In this document: positions 39,360 through 47,806 of the stretch, piece after piece
How positions within the stretch are numbered: position 1 is the stretch's first letter
Layout of the letters: each line of letters starts with the position of its first letter
Source: Candidatus Methylomirabilis lanthanidiphila
Lineage (GTDB): Bacteria > Methylomirabilota > Methylomirabilia > Methylomirabilales > Methylomirabilaceae
Assembly (NCBI GenBank): GCA_902196205.1
Contig: CABIKM010000001.1
Location: 96,246-160,245 of the forward strand
Reading direction: 5' to 3'
Length of the DNA stretch: 64,000 nt
Notes under the pieces: model-generated
Seen by the model: only the letters and a program-made list of their open reading frames with translations
Databases searched by the model: none
What the model was told of the DNA's origin: nothing
Position numbers and translations under genes: made by a program

Positions 39360-39674
39360 ATGAAGAACCTCGGGAACTTGATGAAGCAGGCGCAGCGAAT
39401 GAAGGCGGAGGCGGAACGGATTCAGGCGGAGGTGGCGACGAAACGGGTTGAAGGGACAGCCGGCGGCGGGATGGTCACGGTGGTCTGTAGCGGTCAGAGT
39501 GAAGTCGTCTCGGTGAAGATCGACCCGGAGGTTGCCGGCCCGGAGGAACTGGAGATGCTGCAAGACCTTGTGGTGGCGGCGACGAATGAGGCGCTCCGAA
39601 AGGCTCGCGAGCTGATGAGCCAGGAGATGGGGCGGCTGACCGGCGGGCTGGGACTCCCCCCCGGGTTGGTGTAG
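39360..39674 (+). CDS. YbaB/EbfC family nucleoid-associated protein
   Basis: A 104-residue small DNA-binding protein with [10 protein letters not shown] and the [10 protein letters not shown] core. Dimeric, binds DNA without strong specificity; here in the dnaX-recR operon as usual. Eighteen bases after dnaX. Confidence 0.95.
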   Translation: MKNLGNLMKQAQRMKAEAERIQAEVATKRVEGTAGGGMVTVVCSGQSEVVSVKIDPEVAGPEELEMLQDLVVAATNEALRKARELMSQEMGRLTGGLGLPPGLV

Positions 39675-39681
39675 AGACGCC

Positions 39682-40281
39682 GTGTCCCGGTATGCCCCTA
39701 CCCTGGTCCGGTTGATCGGCGAACTGGTCCGTCTTCCCGGTATCGGTCCCAAGACCGCCCAGCGCCTGACGTTTCACCTGCTTAAAACCGGCAGGGAGGA
39801 GGCGCTCGCGTTAGCCCAGGCGATTGTCGAGCTGAAGGAACGGATCCGGAGCTGCGCAGTCTGCTACAACATCTCTGAAGGCGAGCAGTGTCCCATCTGC
39901 GCCGACCCGACCCGAGACGGATCGGTGTTGTGCGTGGTGGAAGAGGCGAACGACCTCTGGGCCATCGAAAAGACCGCAACCTTCAAGGGGCGGTACCACG
40001 TGCTGGGAGGATCGCTGTCGCCGCTGGAAGGGCGGGGCCCGGACCAGCTCACCGCCAAGGCCCTGTTGCAACGCCTGGAGGGAGGAGAGGTCAAGGAGGT
40101 CATCCTGGCCACGAATCCGAACGTCGAGGGGGAGGCGACGGCGATGTACCTCTCGCGCCTGTTGAAGCCGTTAGCCGTCCGGGCGACCCGCATCGCTCGC
40201 GGCCTGCCGATGGGCAGCGACCTGGAGTATGCCGACGAGGTGACGCTGTCCAAGGCGTTGGAGGGACGACGGGATGTCTGA
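39682..40281 (+). CDS. recR: Recombination mediator RecR
   Basis: A 199-residue protein from a GTG start: helix-hairpin-helix [11 protein letters not shown], four-cysteine zinc finger C-x2-C...C-P-I-C, toprim domain with V-V-E-E-A-N-D and the Walker-like tail. Works with RecF/RecO to load RecA at gaps. Confidence 0.96.
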   Translation: MSRYAPTLVRLIGELVRLPGIGPKTAQRLTFHLLKTGREEALALAQAIVELKERIRSCAVCYNISEGEQCPICADPTRDGSVLCVVEEANDLWAIEKTATFKGRYHVLGGSLSPLEGRGPDQLTAKALLQRLEGGEVKEVILATNPNVEGEATAMYLSRLLKPLAVRATRIARGLPMGSDLEYADEVTLSKALEGRRDV

Positions 40282-40342
40282 CGCTCGCGAGCCAGAAAGT
40301 CGTTGCTCGCGCCCGTCGAGTGCGCTACATTACAGAACAGTT

Positions 40343-40392
40343 TTCAGCCATCAGCGTTCAGCCTCTAGCTGATAGCTGACCGCTGAAAGCTG
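40343..40392. repeat. Period-7 repeat hairpin (CAGC/GCTG words) after recR
   Basis: CATCAGC-GTTCAGC on the left, GCTGATA-GCTGACC-GCTGAAA on the right with the same seven-base period; hairpin-capable, between recR and tRNA-Asn. Confidence 0.8.
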
Positions 40393-40410
40393 TTGTTGTG
40401 CTGCTATTGA

Positions 40411-40485
40411 TCCCCGGTAGCTCAATGGTGGAGCGAGCGGCTGTTAACCGCTAGGTTGTAGGTTCGAGCCCTACCCGGGGAGCCA
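40411..40485 (+). tRNA. tRNA-Asn (anticodon GUU)
   Basis: Acceptor TCCCCGG/CCGGGGA, anticodon stem AGCGG/CCGCT with loop CTGTTAA giving GUU, T-loop GGTTCGAGCC, encoded CCA. A frequent integration target for mobile DNA: an accessory patch follows. Confidence 0.95.
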
Positions 40486-40930
40486 ACCATATCTCATGCT
40501 GGGCCCCTCCCCTAGGCCGTCCGGATTCTTACGGCCAGACTTCTCAACGCTGGAATCTTCCGGGCTATAAGAGCTATTGCGCACCGCATGGCCGGCCAGA
40601 CCATCGGCCCGCATCTCGTGAGTACGCTGCTGCCGTTCTAAGAAAGCGGAGATGAGAATCTCAGGCATCGCGTCATCCGGGCCAGCCTGGAACGCTTCGC
40701 CCATCCTCCAGCTAAGGTCGAAGCGAAGATCACGCGACTTCTCTCCCGCTGACGCGCGCCATAGGATCTTAGCTTGGGTCGGCCCTAACAGGATTATGCC
40801 GACCGGCGGGGCAGCCTTTGCTGGTATAGGTCCTGTTGCAATTCCGTTGACAAGTCTGAGAAACGGCAGGAGAATCCCGCACATCGTGAGCATTTTTGGG
40901 GCTGGTGCTATACTGACCAGCATAATCATA
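40486..40930. other. Gap between tRNA-Asn and the integron cassette, no convincing gene
   Basis: About 445 bp. Open frames exist on both strands (plus 40652-40951, minus 40471-40971) but overlap each other; the minus one runs into the tRNA and the plus one crosses the cassette boundary. Neither shows a family I know. Possibly a decayed gene. Confidence 0.4.
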
Positions 40931-40931
40931 G

Positions 40932-41397
40932 TTAGGCGCAGGGAGGAATAAAAAATGAGCATCATCTCCAATGCAAAGGAGTTAGCCGAGCTTATAAAGA
41001 AAGTTGGCGATATTGAACTCTATCGTCGCATCGTGGAGCTTGAGGGTGAAATAATCGAGCTAACCCGGAATAACCGCGAGCTTGAGGAGCAGCTTCAAAA
41101 AATTAAGAAACAGTCAAACGCCATCGAAAAACTTACGCGAAAGAATTCATTCTATTTCCTTGACAATGATAACGATCCTTACTGTCCGTATTGTGTCGAG
41201 GTCGAACAACTTGCGGTGCATCTTCACAAGACAACGAAAATCAGTGGCGGGCGTCGTATGTGGGCGTGTCCGTCATGTAAAACAGAGTTTGCATATTGGA
41301 GCGAGTAACAGCGCCTAACCACTGGCTCGTGCGGACGCCGGAGACAGCGCGTTATATTTCCTGATGCTTTGGTGGCCGGCGCCGCACAGCCAGGCCG
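40932..41397 (+). mobile_element. Integron gene cassette (single, integrase-less)
   Basis: The left boundary is GTTAGGC (40931-40937) and the right end is an attC site whose inner core GCCTAAC (41313-41319) is its exact complement, as needed if the cassette circularises between G and TTAGGC. The cassette is 466 bp and carries one gene in the usual orientation (attC 3' of the gene). No intI gene is in the window, so it is a solitary cassette or a cassette array lacking an integrase. Base composition is visibly more AT-rich than the neighbours. Confidence 0.75.
40955..41308 (+). CDS. Cassette-borne coiled-coil / zinc-ribbon protein of unknown function
   Basis: A 117-residue protein: an N-terminal helical heptad-rich part (L-A-E-L-I-K-K-V-G-D then R-R-I-V-E-L-E-G-E-I and L-E-E-Q-L) of about 60 residues, then a four-cysteine zinc ribbon (C-P-Y-C ... 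W-A-C-P-S-C). A strong RBS GGGAGGA precedes ATG. AT-rich codons (many AAA, GAA, ATT) contrast with the GC-rich neighbourhood, indicating transfer. Coiled coil plus ribbon suggests a small nucleic-acid or protein-binding factor. I recognise similar proteins only as hypothetical; no function is assigned. Confidence 0.8.
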   Translation: MSIISNAKELAELIKKVGDIELYRRIVELEGEIIELTRNNRELEEQLQKIKKQSNAIEKLTRKNSFYFLDNDNDPYCPYCVEVEQLAVHLHKTTKISGGRRMWACPSCKTEFAYWSE

Positions 41398-41403
41398 TTA
41401 GGG
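41313..41403 (+). other. attC: attC recombination site (59-base-element-like)
   Basis: About 91 bp with GCCTAAC at the 5' end and GTTAGGG at the 3' end. The flanks are an imperfect inverted repeat: CTGGCTCGTGCGG-ACGCCGG on one side pairs with CCGGCGCCGCACAGCCAG on the other, leaving extrahelical bases as in genuine attC hairpins. The central part is unpaired. Confidence 0.75.
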
Positions 41404-41418
41404 CTACGCGAGCAGATC

Positions 41419-42252
41419 ATGGATGAGGTCGTCTTGGTCAAGGACCCTCCGTTGGACTTGGTGGAGGGCGTGGTCCATGAACTGGCGGCGTACACGATCG
41501 CTTTTCTTCGGGTCGGCGGCGACGTCCAGAACCCACCAGCGGACTTACTTGGATCGGGCGTGTTGGTTTCAGCAGGGACGAAACGTGCGATTCTGACGGC
41601 TCACCACGTTGTTCAAGTGCTTCCAACGACAGGCAGAATCGGGCTGTTCTTGGGAAGAACAACTCAGCCCCACACGATCGACGCTGGCGGCGCCTCGGTC
41701 CTGAAGATTGGTCGCGGTACGCGGGACGATGTTGGGCCAGATCTTGCAGCCATTGTGTTGTCACCGGTCGTCGCTGGGTCGATACAGGCGATAAAGAGCT
41801 TCGTGAATCTCGACCGGTGCCGAGATCAACTGCTGAACGATCCACCGGCCGTGGACCTCGGTGTTTGGTTCGCGCAGGGTTTCTTGGATGAACGAACCAC
41901 GGTGGGCTTCGATCGAACTGAACCAGACCTAACCAAGTACTTCTACAATTTCACCGGCATGGGTGGGCCGGATGGAATTCAGCAACTTGGAGCCTACGAC
42001 TACTTCAATCTCCCGGTAAGCCCTGACGCAAGAGCGACGACGCCAACGAATTGGGGCGGCATGAGCGGCGGCGGTGTTTGGCAGGTGCCGTTCAAGCGAG
42101 AAGGAGAGCGTCTGGTTCATCTTCGGCCCCTTCTGTCCGGGACGATGTTCTATCAGCAGCCTACGAATCCGAGCACCTGCGAAATAAGGTGCCACGGTCG
42201 TCGGAGTCTCTATGAAGTCGCGTACACGGCGATCCTTGGTGAGGGGGCTTGA
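41419..42252 (+). CDS. Trypsin-like serine protease domain protein
   Basis: A 277-residue protein with the chymotrypsin-fold triad order: His in T-A-H-H-V-V after G-S-G-V-L-V, Asp in G-P-D-L-A-A-I-V-L, Ser in G-G-M-S-G-G-G-V-W. No signal peptide, so it is probably cytosolic; stand-alone cytosolic trypsin-like proteases often accompany defence or signalling modules (inference). It starts 16 bases after the attC core, but no second attC follows it, so it is not clearly a cassette gene. The stop overlaps the promoter of the following toxin-antitoxin pair. Confidence 0.75.
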   Translation: MDEVVLVKDPPLDLVEGVVHELAAYTIAFLRVGGDVQNPPADLLGSGVLVSAGTKRAILTAHHVVQVLPTTGRIGLFLGRTTQPHTIDAGGASVLKIGRGTRDDVGPDLAAIVLSPVVAGSIQAIKSFVNLDRCRDQLLNDPPAVDLGVWFAQGFLDERTTVGFDRTEPDLTKYFYNFTGMGGPDGIQQLGAYDYFNLPVSPDARATTPTNWGGMSGGGVWQVPFKREGERLVHLRPLLSGTMFYQQPTNPSTCEIRCHGRRSLYEVAYTAILGEGA

Positions 42253-42290
42253 CACCACTGACTGAGCCCCGTATTGTATAATTATACAAT
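42249..42290 (+). promoter_or_regulatory. Promoter and palindromic operator of the AbrB/RelE-type module
   Basis: TTGACA at 42249-42254, 17-bp spacer, TATTGT at 42272-42277. The -10 is embedded in a perfect 18-bp palindrome ATTGTATAATTATACAAT (42273-42290) that should bind the antitoxin for autoregulation. Confidence 0.7.
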
Positions 42291-42323
42291 TATATGAAAA
42301 CGCTATTTCCTGGAGAACGAGCA

Positions 42324-42599
42324 ATGCCAGCGGTGAAGCTTGGGGTGAGCCGGCAAGTGGCGATCCCAAAGAAGATCCATGACGCGCTGGGACTTGCCCC
42401 CGGCGATTACCTGGAGGTCGAACTCAAGGCAGGGAAGGTTGTTCTCACACCCAAGGCCCTGGTTGACAAGGAGATCGAGCGCCGCCTTGCCGAAGGCCTC
42501 GAGGACATCAAAAAGGGGCGGGGCATCGGCCCCTTCTCATCTGCGAAGGAGGCGATCCGCGCGCTCCACCAGGAGGCTAAGAAGCTGAAGAAAGAGTGA
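42324..42599 (+). CDS. AbrB/MazE/SpoVT-type antitoxin
   Basis: A 91-residue protein with an N-terminal swapped-hairpin DNA-binding domain (G-V-S-R-Q-V-A-I-P-K-K-I, G-D-Y-L-E-V-E-L) and a charged C-terminal helix for toxin binding. ATG 42324 (preceded by GGAG) is preferred; an upstream ATG at 42294 lies right behind the palindrome. The downstream partner is a RelE-like toxin. Confidence 0.85.
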   Translation: MPAVKLGVSRQVAIPKKIHDALGLAPGDYLEVELKAGKVVLTPKALVDKEIERRLAEGLEDIKKGRGIGPFSSAKEAIRALHQEAKKLKKE

Positions 42600-42668
42600 T
42601 GCGTCCCCACTTCACCAACTAAATCATCCACCATATTACAGATGCCCTTAGTGGCTGGAGAGCGAATA

Positions 42669-42914
42669 ATGCGTCCCTACTTCACCAGCCGCTTCACCAA
42701 GAGCTACGCCAGCGCCCCTCCTGAGATCCAGCGCGCGTTTGACCGAAAGCTCGCCCTTCTCCTTCGCAACCTCCGTCACCCCTCGCTACGAGCCAAGAAG
42801 TACGACGAGGCCCGTGGCATCTGGCAAGCCCGCGTGACCACGGGGTGGCGATTCTACTTCACGATCGAGGCTGATGTGTACCGTCTCATCGACCTCATGC
42901 CACACCCGAAATAG
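42669..42914 (+). CDS. RelE/ParE-superfamily toxin
   Basis: An 81-residue protein with the RelE-fold ending: R-G-I-W-Q-A-R-V-T-T-G-W-R-F-Y-F-T-I, then R-L-I-D-L-M-P-H-P-K. The basic residues and the late histidine match ribosome-dependent mRNA interferases. Preceded by GGAGAGCG; an earlier ATG at 42642 is also possible. Second gene of the module. Confidence 0.85.
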   Translation: MRPYFTSRFTKSYASAPPEIQRAFDRKLALLLRNLRHPSLRAKKYDEARGIWQARVTTGWRFYFTIEADVYRLIDLMPHPK

Positions 42915-43077
42915 CCCTAACGGCGGTCCAATTGACGTACATGAGAGCCTATGATACCATCCGCTCCGAGTCAGTGGGCACTAATCATTATTCGGCTCTA
43001 ATAGCCTTATAGATGTGACCACTCCCGCCCGAGCCCGGTTTTGGCCGAGGCGGAGAGCCATTTCTAGTGGTTAGTAA

Positions 43078-43172
43078 GCACCCCTCACCCCAACCCTCTC
43101 CCCCAAAGGGGGCGAGGGGGAAAATAAACGCCTCCTCTCCCCAGCGGGGAGAGGACGGAGGTGAGGGGAGAA
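43078..43172. repeat. Dispersed intergenic palindromic repeat (CCCTCACCCCAACCCTCTCCC type)
   Basis: A C-rich arm (CACCCCAACCCTCTCCC), then GGGGGCGAGGGGG and a second inverted pair CTCTCCCC/GGGGAGAGGA ending in GGTGAGGGG, forming a large hairpin. A related copy is at 62091. The flanking 42915-43077 holds nothing else. Confidence 0.75.
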
Positions 43173-43214
43173 CGCTAAGCCAGCACAACCTACGCAGTAT
43201 CGTCAGGAGACGAG

Positions 43215-45005
43215 ATGCCTCAGCATAGAGCGTTAGAGCAATGGGTGGATCAGGTGGCACGGGTGACCCGCCCGGATCGGATCCATTGGTGTGATGGGTC
43301 AGAGGAGGAGCATCAGGTCCTGATTGAGGGGATGCTGCGGGATGGGACCTTGATTGGACTGAATCATCAGCGCTATCCCGGGTGCTACCTGCATCGGAGC
43401 CATCCATCGGACGTCGCAAGAACCGAGCATCTCACCTTTATCTGTACGTCTCGACAAGAGGATGCCGGTCCTACGAACAACTGGATGGCGCCCGCAGAGG
43501 CGCGCGGGCAGGTCGGGAAGCTCTTCGAGGGCAGCATGAGGGGCCGGACGATGTTTGTCATCCCCTATCTCATGGGTCCAGCCGGTTCTCCCTACAGTAA
43601 GGTCGGCGTAGAGATCACCGATAGTCCCTACGTCGTCGTTAACATGCGGCTGATGACTCGCATGGGAAAGATCGCGCTTGAACGATTTGGCGGCTCGGAC
43701 AGTTTTGTCCGCGGCCTGCACTCACTCGGGGACCTCAGTCCGGACCGCCGCTTCATCCTCCACTTCCCCGAGGAGCGCCTCATCTGGAGCATCGGGTCGG
43801 GATACGGGGGCAACGCCCTGTTGGGGAAGAAGTGCCACTCCCTTCGTATTGCCAGTTGGATCGGTCGAGAGGAGGGCTGGTTGGCCGAGCACACCCTGAT
43901 CATCGGGGTAGAAGATCCCGCGGGACAGGTCACCTACATGGCGGCCGCCTTCCCGAGCGCCTGCGGCAAGACCAACCTGGCTATGCTGGTTCCCCCTGCG
44001 GAGTTTTCGGGCTATAAGGTGTGGACGGTGGGCGATGACATCGCCTGGATGCACATCGGGTCCGACGGACGGCTGCGGGCTATCAATCCGGAGGCTGGAT
44101 TCTTTGGTGTTGCGCCCGGCACCAGCGTCAAGACGAATCCCAACATTACGGCTGCGGTCGATCGCAACACGATCTTTACCAACGTTGCCGTCACCCCGGA
44201 CGGTGAGCCATGGTGGGAAGGCAAAGACCCGACACCTCCCGATGGTCTTGTGGACTGGCGAGGCAACCCGTGGACCCCCGGGAAAGAGCCGGCTGCTCAT
44301 CCCAACTCGCGTTTCACGGTTGCCGCCAGCCAGTGCCCGTCGATCTCCCCCAGTTGGGAGGACCCGGAAGGGGTCCCCATCTCAGCCATTCTCTTTGGAG
44401 GACGCCGCGCCAGGGTGGCGCCGCTCGTCTATCAAGCCTACAGTTGGCAGCATGGTGTGTTTGTCGGTGCCGGGATGGCCTCAGAGACGACAGCCGCCCA
44501 GTCGGGCGCGGTCGGGGTCACCCGGCGCGACCCGATGGCGATGATTCCATTCTGCGGCTATCACATGGCCGACTACTTCGCTCATTGGCTCAACATGGGC
44601 GCGCGAATCGCTTGCCCCCCTGCGATCTTCCATGTCAACTGGTTTCGGACCGACAGTCACGGCCGCTTCCTCTGGCCGGGCTTTGGCGAGAATATTCGCG
44701 CCCTGAAGTGGATCCTGGAGCGCGTGCGCGGTCAGGGCGAGGCCGTCGAGACTCCCATCGGGTTCGTTCCCACGCCCGACGCGTTGGATCTGGATGGGCT
44801 GAGACTTCCGGACGGCACCACGGATGAGTTGTTGAGGATCGACACCGATGCCTGGGACGCAGAGCAGGCGGAGCAGGGCCTGTTTTTCGACCGGCTTACC
44901 CCGCGCCTACCCGATGAGATTCGGCAGGAGCATGCGATGCTCCGCGCGCGACTGAGCCGACTCAGCGTCTCCGTGAACGCCGTCGAACCGCCGCGCGCCC
45001 TGTAG
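43215..45005 (+). CDS. pckG: Phosphoenolpyruvate carboxykinase (GTP)
   Basis: A 596-residue GTP-dependent PEPCK linking oxaloacetate and PEP. The P-loop reads F-P-S-A-C-G-K-T-N (about 246-254) with the active-site cysteine, and R-R-A-R-V-A-P-L and G-V-F-V-G-A-G-M-A-S-E-T-T-A further on. Full length. Suggests gluconeogenic or anaplerotic flux. Confidence 0.96.
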   Translation: MPQHRALEQWVDQVARVTRPDRIHWCDGSEEEHQVLIEGMLRDGTLIGLNHQRYPGCYLHRSHPSDVARTEHLTFICTSRQEDAGPTNNWMAPAEARGQVGKLFEGSMRGRTMFVIPYLMGPAGSPYSKVGVEITDSPYVVVNMRLMTRMGKIALERFGGSDSFVRGLHSLGDLSPDRRFILHFPEERLIWSIGSGYGGNALLGKKCHSLRIASWIGREEGWLAEHTLIIGVEDPAGQVTYMAAAFPSACGKTNLAMLVPPAEFSGYKVWTVGDDIAWMHIGSDGRLRAINPEAGFFGVAPGTSVKTNPNITAAVDRNTIFTNVAVTPDGEPWWEGKDPTPPDGLVDWRGNPWTPGKEPAAHPNSRFTVAASQCPSISPSWEDPEGVPISAILFGGRRARVAPLVYQAYSWQHGVFVGAGMASETTAAQSGAVGVTRRDPMAMIPFCGYHMADYFAHWLNMGARIACPPAIFHVNWFRTDSHGRFLWPGFGENIRALKWILERVRGQGEAVETPIGFVPTPDALDLDGLRLPDGTTDELLRIDTDAWDAEQAEQGLFFDRLTPRLPDEIRQEHAMLRARLSRLSVSVNAVEPPRAL

Positions 45006-45141
45006 TTCTCAGCCCTTTCGACGAGTGTGGCTCGAATGAGCTCCGACAATGCGGAGGGAGGATTACCGGCCCAACCTGACAAGCACGCCCATAAACCAGT
45101 ATGACAAGCCGACATCGCTGAAAGCAAGCGGGGGGTAGGCC

Positions 45142-47436
45142 ATGCGGGAAGGCGAGGACGAATGTTGCGTTCTTGTTAATGAGATCAACGACGGGCTGTT
45201 TATGGTGGATGCCCAGGGCGTGATCACCTTTGCCAACCGGGCGCTGGCCAAGATTCACGGTCTCGAAAGTCCGGAACAACTCGTAGGCCGCCGCTTCCTG
45301 GAATTCATCGCCCCCATCGAGCTACACCGCGTGAAGGAACTGTTTACCCGCGCGCTGGAGACAGGGACCACGGCTGAGGCCGTAGAGACTCAGATTGTGC
45401 GCTCCGAAGGAGAGAGCGCGTTCATTGAGGTGAGGTCGGTTCCCGTCCTGGAGGACGGCAGGGTTGTGGGTCTCCGGGGGGTCCTGCGAGATGTCACTGC
45501 GCGCAAGCGGTCGGAGGTGGCCCTGCGCGAGACGTACGACCTTCTAATGGCGGTGATTGAGGCCTCGCCGGCGGGCATCACCATTCTAGATCGTGAGGGC
45601 AACGTCAGGCTGTGGAGCCCGGCAGCGGAACGCATGTTCGGCTGGCGAAAAACGGAAGTCCTCGGGCGCCCCCTTCCCATCATCCCCCCGACCAGACGCG
45701 AGGAGTATCTGGCCCTTCTCAATCGGGCGCTGGCAGGCGAATCGATTGCCGGCGTCGAGGTCGTTCGCCAGAAGAAGGACGGTTCTCTGGTCAATATCAG
45801 TCTGTGGACGGCGCCGCTGCGCGATGAGAAAGGGGGCATTAGCGGCGTTAGTGGGGTCCTGGTTGATGTCACGGACCGCAAGCGGGCCGAGGGGCGAAGC
45901 CGCCTTCAGGCGGCGGCGCTGGAAGCGGCTGCGAACGGTATCATCATCACTGATCGCGACGGGACGATCAGATGGGTCAACCCGGCCTTTACGCGGCTGA
46001 CCGGCTATACCGCCGAGGAGGCCATCGGCCGGAACCCGCGTGTACTCAAATCCGGCACGCATGATCAGGCGTTCTATCACAACCTGTGGGAGACTATTCT
46101 TTCCGGCAGAGTATGGCAAGGCGAGATCGTTAATCGCCACAAGGATGGCAGCCTCTACACCGAGGACCAAACCATTACGCCCGTGCCGGACGAACGCGGG
46201 GAGATCGCGCATTTCATCGCCATCAAACAGGAGATCACCGAGCGCCGACACCTCGAAGACCGCCTTCGCCAGGCGCAAAAGCTGGAGGCCATCGGTCTGC
46301 TGGCCGGGGGGATCGCGCACGACTTCAACAACCACCTGAACGGGATTATCGGCTTTGCAGAACTGGCCTTGGGGCAAATGCCCTCGGACAGCAAGGAACA
46401 CCGTTACGTCAGCCGGGTACCGGCGATAGGCCGCCAAGCCGCGGAGCTTGTGAGCCAGATGTTGACCTTTGCGCGGAAGGCCCCGCTGCATCGGCAGCCG
46501 CTGAACCTGGACGCGCTGCTCCAGGAGACGGTAAGCATCTTGCGGCGAACACTGCCCGAGACGATCACGATCAAGTTGGAGCCTACCGACGAGCCCCTCA
46601 CCGTCAATGCCGATAGCGCCCTGGTGCAGCAGATTCTGCTCAACCTGGCCACCAACGCCCGGGATGCCATGCCCCACGGGGGGACCCTGACCCTTCGGCT
46701 GACGCCGGTTACGCTGATCAAGGCGAGCCTGGGCAGCCACCCGGAACGCCGCACGGGCGCCTTCGCCTGTCTGACCGTGGCCGATACCGGGACCGGCATC
46801 CCGGTCGCCATCCGGGATCGAATCTTCGAGCCCTTCTTTACGACCAAAGAGACCGGCCATGGGACCGGCTTGGGCCTGGCCTCGGTCTACGGGATCGCCC
46901 ACCAGCACGATGGCTGGATCGAGGTGGAGACCGCCGAAGGCCAAGGGAGCGCCTTCCACGTCTTCTTCCCCCTGATTCCCCCTGCGGTAACAGCCGTATC
47001 CTCGGTCGAGAAGGCGCTGCCGCGGGGGACCGAGACGCTCCTGCTCGTGGAGGACAACCCGATGGTCCTGGAGTTGGGAGAACTCCTGCTCAGCGACCTT
47101 GGATACACCGTCCTCAGCGCTGCGGATGGCGTCGAGGCGTTGGACGTTTTTCGGACCCACCCGGACATTGCGTTGGTCCTCACCGACGCGATTATGCCCC
47201 GGATGGGGGCGGCAGCCCTGATCCCGGCCCTGCGCGCTCTCAATCTCGACATTAAAGTACTGGTTGCTACGGGCTATGCCCCAGACGAGATCCAGCATAG
47301 TCTTGAAGACGCTGGGGTTACCGGTTATGTTCAAAAGCCGTTTGCTCAAGCCAACTTGGCTGCTGCGGTGCGCGCAGCCATTGACGGGCCGGCAGATGCC
47401 GGGCGCTTATCGGAAAGTTCAGGCGCGACCACCTGA
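45142..47436 (+). CDS. Hybrid histidine kinase: PAS-PAS-PAS-HisKA-HATPase-REC (copy 1)
   Basis: A 764-residue soluble kinase without membrane segments. Three PAS/PAC modules (about 1-125, 126-255, 256-380, each ending in a D-V-T-x-R-K-R-type PAC end), a HisKA box [10 protein letters not shown] at about 392, an HATPase (N-A-R-D-A-M, D-T-G-T-G-I, G-T-G-L-G-L-A) and a C-terminal receiver with phospho-Asp in [10 protein letters not shown] (about 683) and K in K-P-F. Signal unknown, cytosolic. A 49-bp block upstream (45093-45141) is shared with copy 2. Tandem duplicate of the gene at 47807. Confidence 0.95.
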   Translation: MREGEDECCVLVNEINDGLFMVDAQGVITFANRALAKIHGLESPEQLVGRRFLEFIAPIELHRVKELFTRALETGTTAEAVETQIVRSEGESAFIEVRSVPVLEDGRVVGLRGVLRDVTARKRSEVALRETYDLLMAVIEASPAGITILDREGNVRLWSPAAERMFGWRKTEVLGRPLPIIPPTRREEYLALLNRALAGESIAGVEVVRQKKDGSLVNISLWTAPLRDEKGGISGVSGVLVDVTDRKRAEGRSRLQAAALEAAANGIIITDRDGTIRWVNPAFTRLTGYTAEEAIGRNPRVLKSGTHDQAFYHNLWETILSGRVWQGEIVNRHKDGSLYTEDQTITPVPDERGEIAHFIAIKQEITERRHLEDRLRQAQKLEAIGLLAGGIAHDFNNHLNGIIGFAELALGQMPSDSKEHRYVSRVPAIGRQAAELVSQMLTFARKAPLHRQPLNLDALLQETVSILRRTLPETITIKLEPTDEPLTVNADSALVQQILLNLATNARDAMPHGGTLTLRLTPVTLIKASLGSHPERRTGAFACLTVADTGTGIPVAIRDRIFEPFFTTKETGHGTGLGLASVYGIAHQHDGWIEVETAEGQGSAFHVFFPLIPPAVTAVSSVEKALPRGTETLLLVEDNPMVLELGELLLSDLGYTVLSAADGVEALDVFRTHPDIALVLTDAIMPRMGAAALIPALRALNLDIKVLVATGYAPDEIQHSLEDAGVTGYVQKPFAQANLAAAVRAAIDGPADAGRLSESSGATT

Positions 47437-47497
47437 GGGAAGCCTGACCGTTCCATTATCGAACGGCCTTTTCTCTCCATGGATCAGAGACATGCTC

Positions 47498-47736
47498 GGA
47501 ACGGCTTGATACCCGGAGACTGCCATGGACACACAATTTGTTGCTATCACGCTGCACCGAATTGCCGGAAAGCTGGTCTGCGGCGCCGTGACCCTGATCC
47601 GGCAGCCGGATCGTTCCTGGCAGGGCAAGTGCGGTAAGTGCGGGGAGGAGTTCCGGGTAGAGCCGGACGCCCGGTTCGAAGGGCGGGTCTGCGCCATGAG
47701 GAACTGACCGACGCTGAACATCGAGTTGAAAGCGCG
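47498..47736 (+). repeat. 239-bp direct repeat, copy 1
   Basis: Matches 49962-50200 with about three differences by eye. It carries the 60-residue gene plus the first codons of the CYTH gene, whose ATG is changed to ACG here. Marks the edge of a duplicated block of about 2.46 kb. Confidence 0.85.
47525..47707 (+). CDS. 60-residue conserved small protein, copy 1
   Basis: Starts M-D-T-Q-F-V-A-I-T-L; contains C-G-K-C-G-E-E-F and two further cysteines, resembling a small zinc-binding fold. Preceded by GGAG. It directly follows the first kinase and is duplicated after the second one (49989). One amino-acid difference by eye (C versus R near the end). Function unknown. Confidence 0.65.
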   Translation: MDTQFVAITLHRIAGKLVCGAVTLIRQPDRSWQGKCGKCGEEFRVEPDARFEGRVCAMRN

Positions 47737-47806
47737 CCTGCGAACTGACAGCGCACAAACCAGTATGACAAGCCGACATCGCTGAAAGTAAGCGGGGGAG
47801 CAGGCC

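Noticed and set aside
40471..40971. Minus-strand 166-codon frame after tRNA-Asn
   Set aside because: It overlaps the tRNA and the cassette boundary and resembles nothing I know.
45088..45141. Cyclic-di-GMP riboswitch upstream of the duplicated kinases
   Set aside because: The shared 49-bp block has a short hairpin but lacks the conserved GEMM motifs; the identity is explained by duplication.
45586..47349. 587-codon antisense frame across the first histidine kinase, and a similar 389-codon frame at 47456-48625
   Set aside because: Shadows of the kinase genes, duplicated with them; no recognisable protein.
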